Shown here: positions 8,996 to 16,006 of the stretch, piece after piece
Numbering within the stretch: the first letter of the stretch is position 1
Layout of the letters: each line of letters begins with the position of its first letter
Source: Crocinitomicaceae bacterium
Lineage (GTDB): Bacteria; Bacteroidota; Bacteroidia; Flavobacteriales_D; Crocinitomicaceae
Assembly: GCA_022447585.1 (NCBI GenBank)
Contig: JAKVAR010000006.1
Location: 496,001 to 560,000 of the forward strand
Direction of reading: 5' to 3'
DNA: 64,000 nt
Translations under genes and position numbers: made by a program
The notes under the pieces: generated by a model
Databases searched by the model: none
Seen by the model: the letters and a program-made list of their open reading frames with translations, nothing else
Told to the model about the DNA's origin: nothing

Positions 8996-10512
8996 TTACT
9001 GGAAAAAACTACATTGGAAATAAATTATCTGCTCAAGGAAGTATAAAATATTCAACGATTAATCCGGTTTTAAACTTAGAGAATAATTGGAAAAGTACGG
9101 AGGCTACGGCAGAAGAAATTGCTGAAGCAACGGCTCTTTCTTCTAGGGCATTTAAAGATTTTAGAAAGACTACTCCAGATCAAAGAGCAACCTTTTTAGA
9201 AGCGATTGCGGATGAAATTGAAAGATTGGGTTCTGAATTAATTGAAATATACTGTTTAGAGTCAGGTTTACCTCAAGGAAGGGCAGAAGGAGAGAGAGGA
9301 AGAACACTTTTTCAATTGCGTTCTTTTGCTGAAATGCTGCGTAAAGATGATTGGCAGGAAACTGCAATAGATTTTGCTATTCCAGATCGACAGCCTATAC
9401 CCAAATCGGATATTCGTAAGACATATATACCGCTTGGAACTGTAGTAGTTTTTGGGTCTAGTAATTTTCCTTTAGCATACTCTACTGCTGGCGGAGATAC
9501 TGCTAGTGCTCTAGCTATGGGGTGCCCAGTTATTGTAAAAAGTCACCCGATGCATGCCGGAACAGGTGAGTTGGTTGCTTCTGCAATCGTTAAAGCCGCA
9601 GAAATGACAAACATGCCAAATGGAGTATTTTCAAATTTAAATAGTAAAGGAATAGAAGTTGGAGTTCAATTGGTGAAAGATTCAAAAGTAAAAGCGGTCG
9701 GTTTTACTGGAAGTATTAAGGGAGGAAGGGCCTTATATGATATAGCTAACCAACGTCCAGAGCCAATTCCAGTTTTTGCTGAAATGGGATCGATTAACCC
9801 AGTCATTATTACGCAAAAAGCGTTAGAAGAAAAAGGCTCTCAATGGGCGAAAACATATGCGGATTCTATCACACTAGGGACAGGTCAATTTTGTACTAAT
9901 CCAGGATTAATTCTTGGTGTGCAGAGTCCAGAATTAGATGCTTTCACATCTGAATTAGCTTCTAATATTGTTGATATTGACTCAATGTGTATGCTGCACC
10001 CTTCAATTAAAGGGGCTTATGACTTGAATAAATCGAATGTATTAAATCAAGCTGGTGTTGAGACTTTGACTACTCCGTTAAATGTTGAAGTAAATTATGC
10101 GGATCAAACGGTAGCAAAAGTTGACGGAAAAGTATTTTTAGCTAATCCAGCGCTGCACCAGGAGGTTTTCGGTCCATTCTCAGTTGTTGTTCAATGTGAA
10201 AATAAATCGGAAATGATGGAAATCATTGAGGGTCTTGAAGGCCAATTGACAGGGACAATTATCGCAGAAGAATCAGAAATAAATGATCTAACGGATCTTG
10301 TTGATGAACTGCAGCAGCGTGTGGGAAGAATCATCTTTAATGGAGTTCCTACTGGTGTTGAGGTTTGTAATTCAATGAATCATGGTGGACCTTATCCAGC
10401 GTCATCAGATTCTAGGTTTACCGCTGTGGGTTTAGATTCGGTTAAGCGATGGATTAGACCAATTTCTTACCAAAATTTTCCAAGTGAATTGTTACCAAAA
10501 GAATTAAAATAA
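8992..10512 (+). CDS. 2-oxoglutarate semialdehyde dehydrogenase (aldehyde dehydrogenase family)
   Basis: Oxidises 2-oxoglutarate semialdehyde to 2-oxoglutarate with NAD(P)+, the last step of the pathway. The 506 residues follow the aldehyde dehydrogenase plan: VVVFGSSNFPLAYSTAGGDT cofactor region near residue 146, GFTGS near residue 238, the general base Glu264 in FAEMGSINP and the nucleophile Cys301 in GTGQFCTNPG. The FGSSNFPLAYS type of motif is that of the KGSADH group used in hydroxyproline and sugar-acid pathways rather than of betaine or succinate semialdehyde dehydrogenases. Start and stop overlap with both neighbours, so it is translationally coupled within the operon. Confidence 0.9.
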   Translation: MITGKNYIGNKLSAQGSIKYSTINPVLNLENNWKSTEATAEEIAEATALSSRAFKDFRKTTPDQRATFLEAIADEIERLGSELIEIYCLESGLPQGRAEGERGRTLFQLRSFAEMLRKDDWQETAIDFAIPDRQPIPKSDIRKTYIPLGTVVVFGSSNFPLAYSTAGGDTASALAMGCPVIVKSHPMHAGTGELVASAIVKAAEMTNMPNGVFSNLNSKGIEVGVQLVKDSKVKAVGFTGSIKGGRALYDIANQRPEPIPVFAEMGSINPVIITQKALEEKGSQWAKTYADSITLGTGQFCTNPGLILGVQSPELDAFTSELASNIVDIDSMCMLHPSIKGAYDLNKSNVLNQAGVETLTTPLNVEVNYADQTVAKVDGKVFLANPALHQEVFGPFSVVVQCENKSEMMEIIEGLEGQLTGTIIAEESEINDLTDLVDELQQRVGRIIFNGVPTGVEVCNSMNHGGPYPASSDSRFTAVGLDSVKRWIRPISYQNFPSELLPKELK

Positions 10513-11519
10513 TGGGGGGAATTCACCAAATATTTAAGTGTATTGATGCGCATACTTGTGGTAATCCTGTACGAGTTGTTGTAGAGGGAGGACCAGAATT
10601 GATCGGTAATTCGATGAGCGAAAAACGGCAGCACTTTTTAAAAGAATTTGATTGGATTCGAAAAGGATTGATGTTTGAACCGCGTGGGCATGACATGATG
10701 AGCGGAAGTATTTTATACCCGCCAAATGATCCTAAGAATGATATTGGGGTTTTATATATCGAAACAAGTGGGTGTTTACCAATGTGCGGACATGGAACGA
10801 TCGGAACGGTTACCGTTATCATTGAGGAAGGATTAGTGACTCCAAAAGTTCCTGGAAAACTTCAATTAGAAACTCCGGCAGGTATAGTTCATATACAATA
10901 TGTACAAGAAGGTAGCAAAGTAACTTCTGTTCGTTTGAAAAACATTAAGTCGTATGTAGATAAAGAACATTTAGAAGTTAATTGTCCGGATCTAGGAAAA
11001 TTGACGATTGATGTTGCCTATGGAGGTAATTTCTATGCGATTGTAGACCCGCAAGAAAACTTCAAAGGGATGCAAGAATATACTGCTGATCAATTAATAT
11101 CTTGGAGTAGGAGTATGAGAGAAGAACTTAACAAGAATTACACATTTGAACACCCAGAAAATCAAACGATTTGTGGATTAACGCATTTACTTTGGACGGG
11201 AGCTACAATTTCCGAAGATGCAACCGCTCGAAATGCAGTTTTTTATGGAGATAATGCTATTGATCGGTCTCCTTGTGGAACAGGAACTTCAGCAAGAATG
11301 GCACAATGGTATGCAAAAGGTAAATTGTTCAAAGGAGATGAGTTTGTTCATGAGAGCATCATTGGCTCAAAGTTCATTGGTAGAATAGAGGAAGAAACTG
11401 AATTAGCAGGTAAAAAAGCGATTATACCAAGTATAGAAGGGTGGGCGAAAATTACTGGTTATAATACAATTATTATTGACGACGACGACCCATATGCTTT
11501 TGGATTCCAAGTAATATAA
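10512..11519 (+). CDS. 4-hydroxyproline 2-epimerase
   Basis: Interconverts trans-4-hydroxy-L-proline and cis-4-hydroxy-D-proline, the first step of the pathway, by a two-base mechanism. The 335-residue protein is of the proline racemase superfamily, with IDAHTCGNPVRVV at the start, the first catalytic cysteine Cys92 in LPMCGHGTIG and the second Cys255 in DRSPCGTGTSARMA. A cysteine at both positions marks racemase/epimerase rather than the Thr-containing dehydratase (C14orf149 type). The ATG overlaps the stop of the dehydrogenase gene (TAATG). Together with the next gene it funnels the substrate to the deaminase. Confidence 0.92.
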   Translation: MGGIHQIFKCIDAHTCGNPVRVVVEGGPELIGNSMSEKRQHFLKEFDWIRKGLMFEPRGHDMMSGSILYPPNDPKNDIGVLYIETSGCLPMCGHGTIGTVTVIIEEGLVTPKVPGKLQLETPAGIVHIQYVQEGSKVTSVRLKNIKSYVDKEHLEVNCPDLGKLTIDVAYGGNFYAIVDPQENFKGMQEYTADQLISWSRSMREELNKNYTFEHPENQTICGLTHLLWTGATISEDATARNAVFYGDNAIDRSPCGTGTSARMAQWYAKGKLFKGDEFVHESIIGSKFIGRIEEETELAGKKAIIPSIEGWAKITGYNTIIIDDDDPYAFGFQVI

Positions 11520-11523
11520 TAGA

Positions 11524-12759
11524 ATGAAAAATTGCGTAATCATTGGTGGTGGTGTTATTGGTCTTTGCTCAGCTTATTATTTAGCGAAAGAGGGGCATGA
11601 GGTAACAATTGTTGATCAATCGGATTTAAAAACGGGTTGCTCTTATGGAAATGCAGGAATGATTGTTCCCTCTCATCTGATTCCTTTGGCTCAACCAGGA
11701 ATGATTACTCGAGGCGTGAAATGGATGTTTAATAGTAAAAGTCCATTTTATGTCAAACCAAGGTTTAGCATGGAATTATTTAATTGGGGGCGGTCGTTTT
11801 ATAAATATGCGAATCAAACACATGTGCATAGATCAATGCCTGCATTGAAAGACTTATCGCTTTTTAGTAAAGAATTGTATCAAGATTTTGCTAAGGAATC
11901 AGATTCGTTTCAATATCAGGAGAGGGGTTTGTTAATGCTTTTTAAGACTCACAAAGTCGGGGAAGAAGAAATCTATGCAGGCAAGGAGGCTCAAAAGCTT
12001 GGTATAGAGGTTGATTTTCTCAATAAGGAAGAAGTACTTTCTTTGGAGCCTGGTTTGAATTTGAATGCGATTGGTGGAGTGTATTATAAAGGGGATGCTC
12101 ATTTGTCACCTAATCAATTTATGGAATTCTTACGAGCTGAATTGGAACGTATGAAAGTGAGCTTTGTTTCTAATGCTAGTATGATCGATTTTAAAATTAA
12201 TAATGGAAAGGTAGAGGAAGTTGTGACTTCGAGTAGATCTGTTCTATGCGATGAGCTTATTATTTCTGCGGGATCGTGGAGTCCGAGTATAGCTAGTAAG
12301 CTAGGAATTAAATTATCAATTTTACCGGGTAAGGGTTATAGTTTCAATATTGAAGACATAAGAGATAAACCTACAATTCCGTCTATTTTATGCGAAGGGA
12401 AAGTTGCTGTAACACCAATTGGAGATAAAATTCGTTTTGGAGGAACAATGGAAATCACACATACGAAAGATCATATGATAAATAGGAATAGAATTCAAGG
12501 TATTGTAGATACAGTAAACCAATTCTATCCAGACATTCAATTAATACAACCATCATCAAGGGAAATTTGGCATGGGTTTCGTCCATGTACACCAACTGGT
12601 TTGCCCTTGATTTCAAGGTCTGAAAAAGTCAACAATGTAATCGTTTCAACTGGTCATGCAATGATGGGGCTCAGCTTAGGTCCTGCATCAGGGAAACTAG
12701 TTCAAGAGCTCGTAGATAATCAAAAAACGAGTGTTGATGTTAGTCAGTTTAGTTTATAA
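11524..12759 (+). CDS. FAD-dependent D-amino acid dehydrogenase (probable D-hydroxyproline dehydrogenase)
   Basis: A 411-residue DadA-type flavoprotein. The N-terminal dinucleotide fold is VIIGGGVIGLCSAYYLAKEG (residues 5-24) with the acidic strand end VTIVDQ; GCSYGNAGMIVPSH near residue 40 is characteristic of DadA/D-amino-acid oxidases; near the C-terminus GFRPCTPTGLPLI and STGHAMMGLSLGPASG complete the FAD site. In this operon it would oxidise cis-4-hydroxy-D-proline to 1-pyrroline-4-hydroxy-2-carboxylate and pass electrons to the respiratory chain. It follows the epimerase after 4 bp. Its stop overlaps by 6 bp the end of the convergent DinB-like gene. Confidence 0.88.
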   Translation: MKNCVIIGGGVIGLCSAYYLAKEGHEVTIVDQSDLKTGCSYGNAGMIVPSHLIPLAQPGMITRGVKWMFNSKSPFYVKPRFSMELFNWGRSFYKYANQTHVHRSMPALKDLSLFSKELYQDFAKESDSFQYQERGLLMLFKTHKVGEEEIYAGKEAQKLGIEVDFLNKEEVLSLEPGLNLNAIGGVYYKGDAHLSPNQFMEFLRAELERMKVSFVSNASMIDFKINNGKVEEVVTSSRSVLCDELIISAGSWSPSIASKLGIKLSILPGKGYSFNIEDIRDKPTIPSILCEGKVAVTPIGDKIRFGGTMEITHTKDHMINRNRIQGIVDTVNQFYPDIQLIQPSSREIWHGFRPCTPTGLPLISRSEKVNNVIVSTGHAMMGLSLGPASGKLVQELVDNQKTSVDVSQFSL

Positions 12760-13305
12760 ATCTTCTGTAAAGTGTTTACGTGTTTTTGGTTTAGAGAACT
12801 TTTCTTTATTGTAAGCCATAGAAGTTCCTTTCGGAATTGATAATGACTCCCAGTTTTCATTTTGTAGCATTTTTCCTAGAAATACAATTTGTCCAATATG
12901 ATAAGGATAATGTGCAAGCTGCCTATTAATGGCTTCATCAATGCTATGCCCCATATTTCTGATGTAGATTACCTTATTCATATCACTTTCCGTTAAAGGC
13001 TCAATGGCATTAAATAAACACTCCCACCCTTCGTTCCAAAGCGCCAAAAGTTCCTCTCGTGATTGAAAGTCGCATTCAAATTCTTGATCGCGATTACGCC
13101 ATTCTTTTTCGCCATCACTGGTAAGAAAATCCGTCCATCTAGACATCATGTTTCCATGAAGATGCTTTACGATTGTTGCAATGGAGTTACTTTCTTGGTT
13201 GTATTGCCAGAATAAGCCTTCATCTGTTACTTGATGAAAAGTTCTTTCGCCAAGATCCTTATAATACTCAAACTGTTTTTTAATACTATTTAAATACGTG
13301 CTCAT
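12754..13305 (-). CDS. DinB-like / DUF1572-type four-helix protein
   Basis: A 183-residue protein of the DinB/YfiT-like superfamily (four-helix bundle, putative metal-dependent transferase or thiol S-transferase). Three histidines typical of the metal site can be placed: [11 protein letters not shown] near residue 47 and [18 protein letters not shown] near residue 130-147. Members near this branch are described as DUF1572. No defined reaction is known. It is transcribed against the hydroxyproline operon with overlapping 3' ends and divergently from ttcA, 78 bp apart. Confidence 0.8.
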   Translation of the reverse strand: MSTYLNSIKKQFEYYKDLGERTFHQVTDEGLFWQYNQESNSIATIVKHLHGNMMSRWTDFLTSDGEKEWRNRDQEFECDFQSREELLALWNEGWECLFNAIEPLTESDMNKVIYIRNMGHSIDEAINRQLAHYPYHIGQIVFLGKMLQNENWESLSIPKGTSMAYNKEKFSKPKTRKHFTEDL

Positions 13306-13370
13306 ACGTCTAAATTTAATATTTATAAAGCGAATTTCCAGTCATTATTTACGTTTCATTTCATTCTTTT

Positions 13371-13378
13371 TACTTTTG
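13371..13378 (+). promoter_or_regulatory. -7 element of ttcA, very close to the start codon
   Basis: TACTTTTG is an exact TAnnTTTG match and ends only 5 bp before the ATG at 13384. The transcript would begin about at the start codon, so it is either leaderless or starts translation at the in-frame ATG at 13408. Confidence 0.4.
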
Positions 13379-13383
13379 CAGGT

Positions 13384-14163
13384 ATGGAAGTAGATCAAAG
13401 CAGTTTTATGCGCGCTCAGAAGCACTTAAGAAGAGATGTTTGGAAAGCATGGGAGCAATACGCCTTGATTGAAAAAGGCGATAAAGTGATGGTGTGTTTG
13501 TCTGGAGGAAAGGATAGTTATACGATGCTTGATGTTCTACTTCATTATCAGAAAGAATCAGACATTAAGTTTGATATTGTTGCAGTTAATTTAGATCAAA
13601 AACAACCAGGGTACCCTGAAGAAGTACTGCCAAATTTTCTAGCTCAACTTGGAGTAGATTTTAAAATTGTAGAAAAGGATACCTACAGTATTGTGACTGC
13701 AAAAATTGAAGCTGGTAAAACAATGTGCAGTCTATGTTCAAGATTGCGTCGAGGTAATTTATATACAATGGCCGATGAATTAGGCGCCACAAAAATTGCG
13801 TTGGGACACCACAGAGACGATATCATTGAAACATTCTTCATGAATTTGTTTAATGGTTCTCGGCTAGAAACGATGCCAGCAAAGTATAAAACGGATGATG
13901 GGAGACATGTTGTCATTCGACCATTGGCTTTTTGCAAAGAGTCAGAAATTGAGGTTTTTGCTAAAGGAAAACATTTTCCGATTATACCATGTACTCTTTG
14001 CGGTTCTCAAGAGAATATGATGCGTAAAAAAGTGAAGAAAATGATTAAAGAGTGGGATGAAGAGTTTCCGGGAAGATCTACTTCAATTTTTAATTCGATC
14101 AAAAACATTAATCCAAGTCATATGTTGGATTCAGAATTATTCGACTTCAAAGGGATTAAATAA
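13384..14163 (+). CDS. ttcA: TtcA, tRNA 2-thiocytidine(32) synthetase
   Basis: Thiolates cytidine 32 of several tRNAs, using ATP and an iron-sulfur cluster. The 259-residue protein has the PP-loop [10 protein letters not shown] (residues ~39-48), the pair [10 protein letters not shown] near residue 116 and the third cysteine region CTLCGSQ near residue 203, plus [16 protein letters not shown] between them: this is the complete TtcA pattern. The start at 13384 is uncertain because the promoter is so close; an ATG at 13408 would still keep all motifs. Monocistronic. Confidence 0.93.
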   Translation: MEVDQSSFMRAQKHLRRDVWKAWEQYALIEKGDKVMVCLSGGKDSYTMLDVLLHYQKESDIKFDIVAVNLDQKQPGYPEEVLPNFLAQLGVDFKIVEKDTYSIVTAKIEAGKTMCSLCSRLRRGNLYTMADELGATKIALGHHRDDIIETFFMNLFNGSRLETMPAKYKTDDGRHVVIRPLAFCKESEIEVFAKGKHFPIIPCTLCGSQENMMRKKVKKMIKEWDEEFPGRSTSIFNSIKNINPSHMLDSELFDFKGIK

Positions 14164-14624
14164 GTTTATTAGCCATGCGTTTTGGTGTGGGTTTTTCGCT
14201 TCAGATATATTTTTTCTTGATATAAGGATGAGGTAAAATCAAAAGTTTGATTCAGTATTCTTTGAAATTTTTGACGGTTTATATTAGACTGTTTTTTTTT
14301 TGAGTTACCTCTAACCGGAGAAAAGGTGATGATAGGAATTGCAGTAACTTTCTGGATTATACATGGTGAGCCATTTTGATTTTCCTTTCTTTCACCTAAG
14401 TTGTTTTCTAATTTAAATTATACTAATAAATTGTGCGCTAATTAGCTTGTAAAAGTTTTATATATTGATTTGTCGATGTAATAATGTGCGCTAAAGTGGC
14501 GCGTATTTTTTGCGAAATACGAAACTTTATTTCCATCCAAAAATAATTCATAATCTGCTTCAGAAATTACATTAAGAATACAATAGTAATAATTCAATTC
14601 CAGGTATTTGTTGCAGATTTATAC
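14164..14624. other. 460-bp non-coding stretch with repeated decamer and a hairpin
   Basis: No convincing gene. TGTGCGCTAA occurs twice in the same direction, at 14432-14441 and 14485-14494. Just behind it a hairpin CGTATTT-TTTGCG-AAATACG sits at 14502-14521. There is a long T run near 14290. These may be regulatory sites of the small gene that follows or scars of a lost element. Confidence 0.4.
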
Positions 14625-14900
14625 TTGAAAATAGGGTATAAGTACCCTTTTTTACATGATTGGTGTGATTTATCTTTGGATATGGCAAATTTCATAGTTC
14701 GTAAAGATTATAAGCGTTCTCTATGGCACGTTTTGCGCGAAGGAAGGAAAAATACTATAGAATATACTAATTGTCAAACTCTAGCGCTTAAATGTGCAAA
14801 GAAATATTGCAAGAAAACGGGAGGTGGAACTGTTAAGGTTGTTCTAATAACTTCAAAACGGCAGAAAACTACCCTACAACAAATAGAATTGAATGGATAG
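14625..14900 (+). CDS. small protein of unknown function
   Basis: A 91-residue frame with a TTG start; the open frame reaches back to 14547 without an ATG, and the first ATG inside is near 14680 (MANFIVRKDYKR), so the start is open. The body reads WHVLREGRKNTIEYTN, then a helix with LALKCAKKYCKK and the strands GGGTVKVVLI...TTLQQI, a beta-beta-alpha-beta-beta pattern of the kind seen in DUF2188-like small proteins, but the similarity is only of pattern. It is basic and Cys-containing. A strong terminator follows 22 bp after the stop, which supports that something is transcribed here. Possibly a remnant with a lost start. Confidence 0.4.
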   Translation: MKIGYKYPFLHDWCDLSLDMANFIVRKDYKRSLWHVLREGRKNTIEYTNCQTLALKCAKKYCKKTGGGTVKVVLITSKRQKTTLQQIELNG

Positions 14901-14922
14901 AATTAACCACTATTCAATTGAG

Positions 14923-14946
14923 CCTCCTAATTTGGGAGGTTTTTTT
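14923..14946 (+). terminator. rho-independent terminator
   Basis: CCTCC at 14923-14927 pairs with GGAGG at 14935-14939 around a short AT loop, followed by seven T. It ends the transcript of the small gene before it. Confidence 0.75.
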
Positions 14947-14964
14947 ATATCTATAAAGTAAGTT

Positions 14965-15611
14965 TTGTTTTATAGCACGTTCTTATGGCATAATTTATAT
15001 AGTTATTTGGCGGATGAAAAAGTAGTCTTTCTGAAATTCTTTGCCTGTCATTGCCCTGGCTGTTGGGCCTATCAGAATTCGGGTAAACTCGAATATTTAA
15101 CCAATAGTTATGTATCAACTGGTACTGACCAAGTTGTTGTTTTAATGCTGGAGCATGATGAGTATAATGATGAGAATGAATTTTTTGGAAACAGTCCGAA
15201 TACGCAAGGATATTGGGTGACAGCAAATCCAATTCCTAAAATTGATGTGGAAGGAGGTGACCGTTCGGTTTTTACGGATTACAATATGACATTTTATCCA
15301 ATGATTGTTAAGATTTACCCGGATAAAACAACAGAATTAATATATACGAATTAAACGGTAGCTGAAATGTATCAAGCTGCAGATGATTGTTCAGGGACTT
15401 TGTCAATTGACTCGGGCATAGTATATGATTAATATACACACAGCTTGAGGGGATCGAAGAAATAAAGGTGCTGAATTCCGTTGGTCAGCAGTTGGAGTTT
15501 AATTTTACTTCAAAGAGAACAATAGATGCATTGAATTTTGACTCTGGTATTTATCAGGTTTATGTATCTGCAAAAAATGGAAGCTTAGTGCAAAGAGTAT
15601 TTATTCCTTGA
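14965..15611 (+). pseudogene. decayed T9SS cargo: thioredoxin-like fragment plus C-terminal sorting domain
   Basis: The stretch 14965-15354 reads as 129 residues without a signal peptide: VVFLKFFACHCPGCWAYQNS resembles a thioredoxin-type domain with a CxxC (CPGC), and DQVVVLMLEHDEYNDENEFF and DYNMTFYPMIVKIYPDK look like the rest of it. In the same frame, behind the TAA at 15352, the protein clearly goes on (YQAADDCSGTLS) to a second stop at 15430. In another frame, 15450-15611 encodes IKVLNSVGQQLEF...ALNFDSGIYQVYVSAKNG...QRVFIP, a typical type A T9SS sorting domain. So a secreted protein has been broken by two stops, at least one frameshift and loss of its 5' end. It tells that the host has or had a T9SS. 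Confidence 0.7.
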
Positions 15612-16006
15612 GTATGCTTAGTAGCCTTTTGTTACTCAGTCGTTGTGCAGGAATTAGGTGAGAATTTTTTTTTTAATAATTGAATCGGCTAGAATTAAAA
15701 CCGCTGGATGTGAGTTGTGCTCTGTCGTGAAATGTATCCTGATAAAATTGTGCCTGAAACTACCGTCATAGTATTACTATATGGTGTTAGCCCATTTTTT
15801 TCATTGAAGGTAATTTGGTTCGAGTTTCGGATATAACTCTATCCTTTCAATAGAGTTACGCTATTTAAGTTCCTAAAACTTTCACTATCTGCATTGAATT
15901 GCGATCTTTGCAATTGAGTCATGCTCTGGAACAACTAGAATGGTATCAAAAGAATATAAATAGCTGGCATGATTGATTTTAAGCTAGAAAGATTAATTAG
16001 ATCTAA
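15612..16006. other. non-coding stretch upstream of the sensor kinase, with a perfect inverted repeat
   Basis: No gene seen. TAACTCTAT at 15834-15842 and ATAGAGTTA at 15850-15858 form a perfect 9-bp inverted repeat with a 7-nt loop; no T run follows, so an operator or RNA hairpin is more likely than a terminator. A -7-like GATCTTTG (one mismatch) lies at about 15903. Confidence 0.4.
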
